From assembly GCF_001399675.1 (NCBI RefSeq), contig NZ_LJCO01000030.1, positions 124,001 through 188,000 of the forward strand: a DNA stretch of 64,000 nucleotides, in the 5' to 3' direction. The notes beneath the pieces were generated by a model. The model ran no database searches. It saw nothing but the letters and a program-made list of their open reading frames with translations, and was not told the DNA's origin. Positions within the stretch are counted from its first letter, which is position 1, and every line of letters starts with the position of its first letter. This document shows positions 16,751-24,361 of the stretch, piece by piece. A program made the position numbers and the translations under genes. The stretch comes from Paenalicyclobacillus ferrooxydans (GTDB taxonomy: Bacteria; Bacillota; Bacilli; Alicyclobacillales; Alicyclobacillaceae).

Positions 16751-17707
16751 GTGCTGATTATTGGGGGAGGTCCTGCAGGACTGTCTGCTGCTTATGCCTG
16801 CCAAACACTTGGAATGCGTCATTTGTTGCTTGAAGGGACAGCTGAGCTTGGGGGACAACTGTCCTGGACGCACAGCACGATTCACGGTTTTTTATTCTCA
16901 GATGCGCAGTCACCTGCCGCTGTTCGTCAGCAGTTTGTGGATGCCGTCGTGGATAAAGGCTGCCAGTTTGAGACAAGTGTCAAGGCAAAACAGATTATCG
17001 TTGGAGACAATCGTCCAATAACCGTTGTTGTTCGTGGGGAGCACGAACAGCGTGATATCACGTGCCGTAAACTTATTGTTGCTGCAGGAGCAAAAGCAAG
17101 GCGGCTTGGCGTTCCCGGTGAGGACTTGCCCCAGGTGTACGGAGCGAGCTTCTCCGTAACGAAGCATTCTGCCTTGTTTCAAGGTAAGGTTGTGGCTGTC
17201 ATAGGGGGCGGTGACAGGGCTTTGGAAGGAGCGCTCTACGCGGCGAATGCGGGAGCACAGGTCATGCTCATTCATCGAGGAGCTGAGTTTTCGGCAAGGC
17301 AGGAATTTCGCACTGCCCTGTTGCGGCAACCTCAAGTGAAAGTCATGCTGAATACAAGTGTGGCGAGCATTTCGAACTCTTCCCGCGGGATGCAACAGGT
17401 CACGAGGAATATGATGGGTACAGTAAAGCTTCGCCTCGTTAATCACTGTGAGGGCCAATGTTCTGAAGAGATTGTGGACGCTGTGGTGCTTCGTATTGGA
17501 ATGGCGCCTGATACCACCCTCTTGGAAGGCGTGGCGAAGATGAACGCAGACCACACGGTTGTCACGAACCGATTCCTACAGACTACGCATTCGGATATCT
17601 ACGCAATTGGCGACATTGCCACACCAACCTTTGCCACCAGCCTGGCTGTCGCTGTCAGTCACGGTGCATTGGCGGTGCGGCACATCGCGTTGACACTCGG
17701 AGATTAG
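16751..17707 (+). CDS. FAD/NAD(P)-dependent oxidoreductase, thioredoxin-reductase fold without the redox CxxC
   Basis: About 318 residues: an FAD-binding GGGPAGLSAAY at the very N terminus, an NAD(P) site VVAVIGGGDRALEGALYAA, and a second FAD segment YAIGDIA near the end. Where thioredoxin reductases carry CAxC, this protein has SFSVTKHSALFQ, so it cannot reduce thioredoxin in the usual way and resembles YumC-type ferredoxin/flavodoxin-NADP reductases. The start is odd: the frame opens only at 16733, and GTG 16751 (giving MLIIGGG) has just a weak CGGA site; a natural TDTDVLIIGGG N terminus would need a non-canonical start such as GTT 16736. Confidence 0.8.
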   Translation: MLIIGGGPAGLSAAYACQTLGMRHLLLEGTAELGGQLSWTHSTIHGFLFSDAQSPAAVRQQFVDAVVDKGCQFETSVKAKQIIVGDNRPITVVVRGEHEQRDITCRKLIVAAGAKARRLGVPGEDLPQVYGASFSVTKHSALFQGKVVAVIGGGDRALEGALYAANAGAQVMLIHRGAEFSARQEFRTALLRQPQVKVMLNTSVASISNSSRGMQQVTRNMMGTVKLRLVNHCEGQCSEEIVDAVVLRIGMAPDTTLLEGVAKMNADHTVVTNRFLQTTHSDIYAIGDIATPTFATSLAVAVSHGALAVRHIALTLGD

Positions 17708-17709
17708 AA

Positions 17710-18894
17710 TTATGAAGTGCCGCGTCTGCTTTGAACGGCTGAAGCTAGACGATGTACCGCCTTTTCCAGTTGCACTCGGGGACAAGCAATGTTCATTCGA
17801 ACAAACCCGCTTCCACCAAGTCCGAAAGTGTGGCCTTGATTCATCGCAACCCCGGCTGTACGATTCATGAACACAGCGAGATCGTCATCGCTAAGACCGA
17901 GTCCCCTGCAATCGAGCCACATCAGATAGGTGCCTTCCAACGGAGCAGCCTTAATTTCAGGTGCGTGTTCTTCAAGATAAGAAGTCACAAAGGATGCGTT
18001 TTCTGCTAAATAAGGGAGCAATTCATCAAGCCATTCTGCGCCATCTGAATAGGCCTTATGTAAAGCCAGTGCGCCGAAAATGTTCGGGCTTGACAGATGG
18101 TACGTCTGAAGTGCGTGTTTAAACCGGTTTCTCAACACTTCATCCGGAATGATGGCGATGGCACTTTGCAAACCGGCCAAGTTAAAGGTCTTACTCGGCG
18201 CAATAAAGGTTGTAGAGTTGTTTGCGACGCCATCGGAAACAGATGCAAATGGAGTATGGTGGAATCCGGGCATTACGAGATCGGAGTGAATCTCATCTGC
18301 GATCACGAATAGTCCGTTTTCCGTGCAGATGTCGGCTAACTCCTGTAATTCGCTTTTCGTCCAGACTCTTGAGACAGGATTGTGCGGGCTGCATAAAATG
18401 AGCACTTTAGCCTGCTTTGCTTGTTCACGAAGATTGCTCAAGTCCATTCGATATGTACCATCTTCACGCATGAGCAGGGGATTGACCAGGAGTGTGCGGT
18501 CGAGGTTCTCGACAATATGCGCAAACGGATGATAAACGGGCGTCTGTATGATGACTGCCTCGCCCTTCTCAGTTAACAGGGTTAACAGAAACGACAAACC
18601 GGTCAGAACACCCGGGCTGTGTAACATCCATTCAATCGGAGCTTCCCAATTGTGACGTGCCTTGAGCCAATCCGAAACTGGCTGGTAGTAGTCATCGTCA
18701 CGAAGTCCGTACCCATAAACACCGTGTTGTGCACGCTGAACAAGTGCATCCACAACGGCTCTTGGAGACTCAAAATCCATATCCGCAACCCACATTGGAA
18801 TGGCTTCGGAATTGCTGAAAAGCCGTTCGAGTGAACCCCATTTGGTCGAGTCGGTGTTTTTGCGATCCACTTCCCGATTAAAATCATGCGGCAT
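17710..18894 (-). CDS. patB: MalY/PatB-family PLP-dependent aminotransferase/cystathionine beta-lyase
   Basis: A 394-residue fold-type I PLP enzyme. MWVADMDF near residue 34, the cofactor-contacting CSPHNPVSRVW, ADEIHSDL, the Schiff-base Lys235 in APSKTFNLAGLQ, and FVRMNIACPR at the C terminus identify the PatB group, which cleaves cystathionine or cysteine conjugates. An AGGGGGAGC site precedes the ATG. It converges on the flavoprotein gene with 2 bp between the ends. Confidence 0.88.
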   Translation of the reverse strand: MPHDFNREVDRKNTDSTKWGSLERLFSNSEAIPMWVADMDFESPRAVVDALVQRAQHGVYGYGLRDDDYYQPVSDWLKARHNWEAPIEWMLHSPGVLTGLSFLLTLLTEKGEAVIIQTPVYHPFAHIVENLDRTLLVNPLLMREDGTYRMDLSNLREQAKQAKVLILCSPHNPVSRVWTKSELQELADICTENGLFVIADEIHSDLVMPGFHHTPFASVSDGVANNSTTFIAPSKTFNLAGLQSAIAIIPDEVLRNRFKHALQTYHLSSPNIFGALALHKAYSDGAEWLDELLPYLAENASFVTSYLEEHAPEIKAAPLEGTYLMWLDCRGLGLSDDDLAVFMNRTAGVAMNQGHTFGLGGSGFVRMNIACPRVQLEKAVHRLASAVQSRRGTS

Positions 18895-19203
18895 GTTTGC
18901 TCCCCCTATCAGAGTTTTCTGGTCGCTATATGTATAAGAATCTCACAAACATGTCTCGTTGTCGAAGCGACGCCCAAGATCCGAATGAGGGGCATCATTT
19001 CGGACCGTGTTGACTGCATGCGGGCATACAATTTGCAGGGAACAAGTCAACCTCGCTGGCACTGATTCACGCGAGCATAAATTCTGTTCCGCATCACATA
19101 CTACAGTCTGCGCTCGGAGGTATTCGACTGACGCACTCCTCTGGTGTGTGTTTCGTCTGCATCTCAGCAGAATCCAAAAACGAGCTGATGGGAGGTCGGT
19201 ACT
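18895..19203. other. 309-bp intergenic region
   Basis: No coding sequence is convincing here. It contains the upstream region of the minus-strand patB and the sigma-G/F-type promoter for the next + strand gene (19075-19103). Confidence 0.6.
19075..19103 (+). promoter_or_regulatory. Forespore (sigma-G/sigma-F type) promoter
   Basis: GCATA (19075-19079) and CATACTA (19097-19103) are separated by 17 bases, a close match to the known sigma-F/sigma-G consensus. The predicted transcript start near 19110 leaves a ~90-base leader before the small acidic gene. Confidence 0.6.
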
Positions 19204-19395
19204 GTGGCAGACAAGCGGAACGAGGAACAAATGGTCCTGGGGAACGACGGGGAAGGCGACGAGTACGTTGAGTCGGTAGAAAACAGTATCGACAGAATGC
19301 GCGACGAAGGTGGTATTGCCCCAGAGCTCCCGCACAGTGAAAAGCGGGCAGCAGAGATCCAGCGTCAACTCGAGGATGGAACTCTGCACTCCTGA
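19204..19395 (+). CDS. Small acidic protein, unknown, probably forespore expressed
   Basis: A 63-residue, highly charged, Glu/Asp-rich soluble protein with no membrane segment or cysteine. The GTG start follows GGGAGGT. The promoter signature upstream suggests expression in the developing spore, which would fit a minor small acid-soluble spore protein, but no family signature is recognised. The next gene starts 13 bp downstream, so they are probably one operon. Confidence 0.6.
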   Translation: MADKRNEEQMVLGNDGEGDEYVESVENSIDRMRDEGGIAPELPHSEKRAAEIQRQLEDGTLHS

Positions 19396-19408
19396 AGGAG
19401 GCGATAAT

Positions 19409-19738
19409 TTGGATCGAACCGAACATCATACAACTATGTCTGATTTGGACTTCTCAGTACAAAGCAAGGATATTCCAATTCTCAATACTTACCAGGGGCA
19501 ATGGGCTTTAACAGGCGAGGGTTCTGTTCCAGAGAATTACTGGGTTGTCACGATTGACGGCAATGGTCACCCCTTGGCCGGACACGGCACACCTCAACAG
19601 TTTTTCGACCGTGCTAACGAAATGGGATGGGATTGTGCATACGTGGCACCATACGGTCGGCGAGTCATTGGCAAAGATGATGGCATTGAGTTACACGAAT
19701 GGATACAAGACCATCGAAAGAAGCATATTAGTCATTGA
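19409..19738 (+). CDS. Hypothetical protein
   Basis: A 109-residue soluble protein beginning at TTG 19409, chosen because GAAGGAGG lies 7-8 bases before it. The mid part is aromatic-rich (TYQGQWALTG, ENYWVVTIDGNGHPLAGHG, EMGWDCAYVAPYGRR) and looks like a compact folded domain. I do not recognise it. Together with the 63-residue gene it forms a two-gene unit closed by a hairpin. Confidence 0.6.
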   Translation: MDRTEHHTTMSDLDFSVQSKDIPILNTYQGQWALTGEGSVPENYWVVTIDGNGHPLAGHGTPQQFFDRANEMGWDCAYVAPYGRRVIGKDDGIELHEWIQDHRKKHISH

Positions 19739-19750
19739 AGGCCGTTTCGG

Positions 19751-19774
19751 TGGGGCCGACTTGACTCGGCCCCA
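19751..19774 (+). terminator. Hairpin after the small-gene pair
   Basis: TGGGGCCGA (19751-19759) pairs with TCGGCCCCA (19766-19774) across a 6-nt loop. The following T tract is poor, so termination efficiency is uncertain. Confidence 0.6.
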
Positions 19775-19856
19775 TGTTTCATGATATCGTCAACATCGTT
19801 GCTTTGGCAGATTGTTGGGCAGTTGGAAGCAACTGAGTGGTTGCTTGTCATTACAG

Positions 19857-19932
19857 CGCGGGGTGGAGCAGTTGGCAGCTCGTCGGGCTCATAACCCGAA
19901 GGTCGCAGGTTCAAGTCCTGCCCCCGCAACCA
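19857..19932 (+). tRNA. Initiator tRNA-fMet (CAT), copy 1
   Basis: 76 nt with encoded CCA. The C1-A72 mismatch at the acceptor end and three consecutive G-C pairs in the anticodon stem are the two hallmarks of bacterial initiator tRNA. Identical in sequence to the copy at 20151-20226. Confidence 0.95.
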
Positions 19933-19935
19933 AAT

Positions 19936-20012
19936 GGAGCTGTGGTGTAGAGGCCTAACATGCCTGCCTGTCACGCAGGAGACCGCGGGTTCGAATCCCG
20001 TCAGCTCCGCCA
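19936..20012 (+). tRNA. tRNA-Asp (GTC)
   Basis: 77 nt with encoded CCA, acceptor GGAGCTG/CAGCTCC, anticodon loop CTGTCAC. It follows copy 1 of the initiator tRNA by 3 bases and must share its transcript. Confidence 0.93.
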
Positions 20013-20019
20013 GAATCAT

Positions 20020-20048
20020 TTGACTTGATAGATGGAATCGACTATGCT
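20020..20048 (+). promoter_or_regulatory. Sigma-A promoter for the tRNA-Lys/tRNA-fMet pair
   Basis: TTGACT (20020-20025) and TATGCT (20043-20048) are 17 bases apart, with the expected start about 15-20 bases before tRNA-Lys. Confidence 0.6.
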
Positions 20049-20070
20049 ATTATAGAGTGCGTTCTGCAAA

Positions 20071-20146
20071 GGGTCATTAGCTCAATTGGCAGAGCATCCG
20101 ACTCTTAATCGGCAGGTTGAAGGTTCGATTCCTTCATGACCCACCA
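20071..20146 (+). tRNA. tRNA-Lys (CTT)
   Basis: 76 nt with encoded CCA, acceptor GGGTCAT/ATGACCC and anticodon loop CTCTTAA. The outermost anticodon-stem position appears unpaired (T/C), but the rest of the cloverleaf is regular. Confidence 0.92.
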
Positions 20147-20150
20147 ATGA

Positions 20151-20226
20151 CGCGGGGTGGAGCAGTTGGCAGCTCGTCGGGCTCATAACCCGAAGGTCGC
20201 AGGTTCAAGTCCTGCCCCCGCAACCA
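20151..20226 (+). tRNA. Initiator tRNA-fMet (CAT), copy 2
   Basis: Identical over 76 nt to the copy at 19857-19932, including the C1-A72 mismatch and GGG/CCC anticodon stem. It lies 4 bases after tRNA-Lys and just before a terminator. Confidence 0.95.
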
Positions 20227-20234
20227 AAGAACAG

Positions 20235-20261
20235 ACACCCGGTTAAAACGGGTGTTTTTTT
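20235..20261 (+). terminator. Terminator of the tRNA cluster
   Basis: ACACCCG (20235-20241) pairs with CGGGTGT (20249-20255), followed by a run of seven T. Confidence 0.9.
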
Positions 20262-20436
20262 ATTGTCCTGTTGCTGTGTGTCCCTCGACGGCACGTCTCT
20301 CCATGGATTGGATGTTTCACCGTAGTTCTTCCACGCATTGGTCTGACGTGGCCAGCAGTCCTTGATTTACCTAAAGGGATAAGAACCACGACAGCGAAAT
20401 AGTGTGGCCATGGGAACTTATTGATGGGGGAGAACT

Positions 20437-20718
20437 ATGCTATTTCGCGTGGGTAAGGTACATATCAGCAGAGCCATTTTAACGAGCAACATTACAGCGC
20501 AAGACATGGTGTCAGCTTTTGCCCTTTACATAAATGGCGACTGGGGTGAGACGACGGCCCGGGAAGAAGTCGAAAACGACCTGGCGATTGCCTGCGGGGA
20601 CCGTATTGTCGGACGCTATTTTTCAGATACGGGAGAAGAATTTTGCATCAGCACCTACGAGGGTGTTACCGAGATTGTTACCACGAGTGAAGTAAAGAAT
20701 TATACCCGCGCGAAGTAA
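20437..20718 (+). CDS. Small protein resembling plasmid-associated 'GDWG' proteins
   Basis: A 93-residue soluble protein. The central GDWGE, then ENDLA, the RIVGRYFSDTGEEFCIST segment and a terminal EIVTTSEV-like strand follow the pattern of ~90-residue proteins of unknown function often seen on plasmids and in phages (GDWG...EN...G.R....Y....G...W..TE). The match is from memory of that pattern and moderate. A GGGGGAG ribosome site precedes the ATG. It stands alone upstream of panD. Confidence 0.6.
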   Translation: MLFRVGKVHISRAILTSNITAQDMVSAFALYINGDWGETTAREEVENDLAIACGDRIVGRYFSDTGEEFCISTYEGVTEIVTTSEVKNYTRAK

Positions 20719-20880
20719 CGCGGAGAAAACGGCAACCATCACCGGTTGAAAGCGGGCTGAGGTCGCAGTAGGATTGTCTACGGTAGTCAGACATGTCGTG
20801 ACTGCCTTGCAATTGCAGACACGTACCGTCCAGAGCCATCACTACAGCTCTGGCGACAACTGGAGAGGACGGGATCTGCC

Positions 20881-21252
20881 GTGTATCGAACGTTGATGAA
20901 ATCAAAAATTCATCGAGCATCTGTTACAAGAACGAATCTCCACTACAAAGGCAGCATAACGATTGACGCTGAACTCGCCAAACAGGCTGACCTGGTGGAA
21001 AATGAGTTAGTCCACGTCGTCAATGTGACGAACGGACAACGTTTTGAGACCTATGTGATTCTTGGCGAAGCGGGTTCCCGGTGTATTGAATTGAATGGAG
21101 CAGCAGCGCGGCTCGCGGAGCCGGGAGACCTTGTGATTGTGATTTCCTACGGGATGTTTGATGCACTGGAGACGGAGTCCCATAAACCCGTCATTCTAAT
21201 GGTCGATGACAACAACAACCCCGTGGATTCACTCAGTGTAGAAAGAAACTAA
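20881..21252 (+). CDS. panD: Aspartate 1-decarboxylase proenzyme
   Basis: A 123-residue PanD, which makes beta-alanine from aspartate for pantothenate and CoA. The N terminus [16 protein letters not shown] and the self-cleavage site Gly24-Ser25 (YKGSITID), where Ser becomes the pyruvoyl group, are intact; the conserved Lys9 is present. Length is normal. The GTG start has GGAGAGG about 12 bases upstream, slightly far. panB and panC are not adjacent. A short CCAGAGC/GCTCTGG hairpin (20832-20854 region) precedes the ribosome site. Confidence 0.9.
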   Translation: MYRTLMKSKIHRASVTRTNLHYKGSITIDAELAKQADLVENELVHVVNVTNGQRFETYVILGEAGSRCIELNGAAARLAEPGDLVIVISYGMFDALETESHKPVILMVDDNNNPVDSLSVERN

Positions 21253-21428
21253 TCGGCAACGTGGACCCTCATCGATGATGACTTATATCGTGACTGATTT
21301 ACAAGCCAAGTATCGATGGTGACCGCTGTACCAGCCACATTCCTGCAGAATTTGCGATGCAGTCTCCGTGTCCTATATCATCAAAATGTAGACAGCGATC
21401 CAAAAACTGCAGGAATGATGGTGATGAG

Positions 21429-24260
21429 ATGGTGACGCGGATAAGGAGAAGGGTCTTCTCTACACCGCTCGTGGTGCTGTTTCTCCTCATATGCGTGGTA
21501 ATGATTGGGCATGTTTGGCTGGACAGGCTGTACGCCTTGAGGTTCCACACGGCACTTGGTTATCAGAATGTCTACGAAAAAAACATGTGGTTTGAACTCC
21601 TAACGCGATATCTTGGTGCACTTGTATACCTTTGTATCGCGTTGTTTTCCGTGCGACGACTGCAGGACATTTTGCCGCGTCCAGCTTACCGAGGCGTTCG
21701 AGTGTTAGCAGGAGTGCTCGGTTGGATCATCGGTTTTGTCATGTGGAGTCTACAGCCGACACAATGGTTTCTGCTTTTCCACCATCATGCATTCACATAC
21801 ACAGACCCCCTGTTTCACTTGAATGCTGCCTTTTACGTTTATGATTTGCCGCTTCTGATTGGCATTGTGGGCCGGATTGTAGGCACGCTGATTTTGTTGC
21901 TGGTTATCCGGTTGGCTGTTCTGCTTGGCGTTTTCGTACAGCAACAGCTGCACATCACAAAGCCTGGTCTCTCACGGCTTGTCCGACGTCAAGTGCAGGG
22001 ATTGTTAGTACTTCTCGGTGTGATTCTGGTTTTGTTTACCGTACTCACGTTTCTGAACCGATATGAAACCGTGTTAACGAGCGGAAACGGTTCATTTGTA
22101 TACGGGCCTGACTTTGTAACAGCGCGGCTTACGCTGCCTATTTTCTCTTGGTTACATATGGGTGCCTTGCTGCTTACAGCCCTCGCGGTGTTCTGGCAGG
22201 CTGCACATATGGATGCAGTACTTCCTGAACGGGACGGTTTTGCTCTTCCGTCTTGGCGGAGTGTCCGCCGTCCTGTTTTGGCATTCGGGCTTTATATCGG
22301 GTCGCTCATCTTGACTGGCATTGTCGGGGGGCTGGTCAACGGACTGTACGTCCATCCGAATCAAAATACGGTGGAGTTGCCGTACATTGAAGATACAATT
22401 CAAGCAACAAGGTACGCGCTTGGAATTGAAAACGTACAGACCGTTCCCATTGCGCCAAAGGACGATTTAAACGCAGCTGATTTGTCTCGGTATCAAGATT
22501 CTTTAGACGATGTTCGGGTCAATGATCAAGGGCAGACAACGACAATCTATAATCAACTGCAAAGCTTTAAGAACTACTTTACATTTACAGACGCGGCCGT
22601 CGATCGGTATCAAAACAAAGAGGTCTACATTTCCGCAAGACAGATGGATGTGACCAAGCTGCCTGTACAGACATGGGTGAACCAGACACTGGTCTATACA
22701 CACGGATACGGCATTGCTGCAAGTCCTGTCAATCAGTTTGACAACAACGGTTTACCCGTCCTGTGGGCGGAAAATACACCGCAACAAGTGACACCTCCCA
22801 TCCCCGCTGTCACACGTCCCGAGATCTACTTCGGTTTAATGGATAACGACGTTATCGCGCCGTCCAAACAACCAGAGTTTGACTATCCTGTCGGGAACTC
22901 TGAGCATGAATCCCATTATCAAGGCGGGTACGCGTTGCCCATTCAAGGGAACCGTCTTCTCTTAGCGATTGAGCAAGGGAATCTGAAGTACTACACGAGC
23001 GATCAGCTTACAAAGCATTCCGAGTGGTTGTTTGACCGCAACATTTATCAGCGCGTCGAAGACATTGCGCCGTTTTTGCAATATGACCAGGATGCTTATC
23101 CCTTTGTTGACAGCAAGGGTCATATCAAGTGGATCTTGGATGCCTACACAGAGACTTCAAACATTCCATACGCGCAGCAGTTCATGAATACCGCCTATAT
23201 CCGCAATTCGGTGAAGGTGGTAATGGACGCCTACACGGGGCAAACGACCTTTTACGTTGTTGATCCGCACGATCCGATGATTCAGAGCCTGGCACAAGCC
23301 TATCCAGGGTTGTTCACATACAAGATTCCGACCGACGTGGCAGCACATTTCCGTTATCCGACGGACCTGTTTCAGGCTCAGTCGGATGCCCTTACACGCT
23401 ACCATATGACAAATCCATCGTCGTTTTACAACCAGGATGACCTCTGGCAAGTGGCACAGCAGATATACAATCAGAACCAGACGCAAGAACGCCCGCCCGT
23501 GTATCAAATGATTCAATTGCCTGGGCAACAGCACCCGCAATTTGTCATTACTGAACTGTTTACACCACAGACAAAGGACAATCTCAATGGCTGGTTCATT
23601 GCAGACAACAGTCCAGGTAACTACGGCAAGCTCACATTGTATCAGTTCCCACAGTCATCACTGGTGTTTGGACCGATGCAGGCAGAAAATCAGATTGACG
23701 CGAATCCGGCCATCTCAGCGCAGCTCTCTTTGTGGAACCAGCAGGGTTCTCATGTGGTCCGCGGGGATTTACTCCTGATTCCGGTCGGCAACTCCATTCT
23801 CTACGTAGAACCGGTGTATTTGGTTGCAAGTCGAACGAATTCGTTGCCCCAGCTTGAGCGAGTTATCGTGGTCTACAATGATCAGGTGTATATTAACGAT
23901 TCACTCGGCTCGGCCGTGCGCGATGCTGTGATGGGGAACAGTCCAGTGAGTCCTCAGCCAGGTACAACCGGGAGCGGAACGAGTCCCAACCAGGGACAGG
24001 CAGGGGCAGGCGCCAGCGGTGCTGGACAGGGCACGCAGACGGGACAGGCCAGTCAAGGCGGGCAAGCGCCTACAAGCCCTGGAACAAATGGATCGCAAAG
24101 TATGAATCAGTTGATTATCGAGGCGAACAGCCTGTTTCAACAGTACGAAAAGGATACGGCAGCTGGAAAACTCGATCAGGCGGGTCAGGATTTAAACAAC
24201 CTGCAAGCTGTGTTGGCAAAACTAAAGGCACGTACTGCAACAAATCAACCGAAGGGCTGA
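21429..24260 (+). CDS. UPF0182 family large membrane protein
   Basis: A 943-residue protein: seven or so transmembrane helices in the first ~300 residues, then a large outside domain containing the characteristic VNGLYVHPNQNTVELPYIEDTI-type segment, YQNVYEKN and TYTETSNIPYA-like stretches, a Gly/Ser/Gln-rich linker near residue 850 and a C-terminal coiled helix (NSLFQQYEKDTAAGKLDQAG). Its function is unknown across the family. ATG 21429 is preceded by GGTGATGAG; upstream in-frame ATGs lack a site. Confidence 0.88.
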   Translation: MVTRIRRRVFSTPLVVLFLLICVVMIGHVWLDRLYALRFHTALGYQNVYEKNMWFELLTRYLGALVYLCIALFSVRRLQDILPRPAYRGVRVLAGVLGWIIGFVMWSLQPTQWFLLFHHHAFTYTDPLFHLNAAFYVYDLPLLIGIVGRIVGTLILLLVIRLAVLLGVFVQQQLHITKPGLSRLVRRQVQGLLVLLGVILVLFTVLTFLNRYETVLTSGNGSFVYGPDFVTARLTLPIFSWLHMGALLLTALAVFWQAAHMDAVLPERDGFALPSWRSVRRPVLAFGLYIGSLILTGIVGGLVNGLYVHPNQNTVELPYIEDTIQATRYALGIENVQTVPIAPKDDLNAADLSRYQDSLDDVRVNDQGQTTTIYNQLQSFKNYFTFTDAAVDRYQNKEVYISARQMDVTKLPVQTWVNQTLVYTHGYGIAASPVNQFDNNGLPVLWAENTPQQVTPPIPAVTRPEIYFGLMDNDVIAPSKQPEFDYPVGNSEHESHYQGGYALPIQGNRLLLAIEQGNLKYYTSDQLTKHSEWLFDRNIYQRVEDIAPFLQYDQDAYPFVDSKGHIKWILDAYTETSNIPYAQQFMNTAYIRNSVKVVMDAYTGQTTFYVVDPHDPMIQSLAQAYPGLFTYKIPTDVAAHFRYPTDLFQAQSDALTRYHMTNPSSFYNQDDLWQVAQQIYNQNQTQERPPVYQMIQLPGQQHPQFVITELFTPQTKDNLNGWFIADNSPGNYGKLTLYQFPQSSLVFGPMQAENQIDANPAISAQLSLWNQQGSHVVRGDLLLIPVGNSILYVEPVYLVASRTNSLPQLERVIVVYNDQVYINDSLGSAVRDAVMGNSPVSPQPGTTGSGTSPNQGQAGAGASGAGQGTQTGQASQGGQAPTSPGTNGSQSMNQLIIEANSLFQQYEKDTAAGKLDQAGQDLNNLQAVLAKLKARTATNQPKG

Positions 24261-24294
24261 ATCTGGAAGGAAGTTCTGATTTTCCAACGTAAAA

Positions 24295-24336
24295 AGGCCT
24301 GCTGTCCGGCATCAACGATTGCCAGACCGCAGGCCT
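24295..24336. terminator. Hairpin between convergent genes
   Basis: AGGCCTGC (24295-24302) pairs with GCAGGCCT (24329-24336) around a long loop, preceded by A5. Likely serves both the UPF0182 gene and the convergent asparagine synthetase gene. Confidence 0.65.
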
Positions 24337-24361
24337 GTTCATGTTTGGGTATTCTGCTGTG

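Noticed and set aside
18943-19429. Minus-strand frames of 111-148 codons upstream of the small acidic gene
   Set aside because: Cys/Leu-rich low-quality composition, overlap the + strand operon and its promoter, and have no ribosome site.
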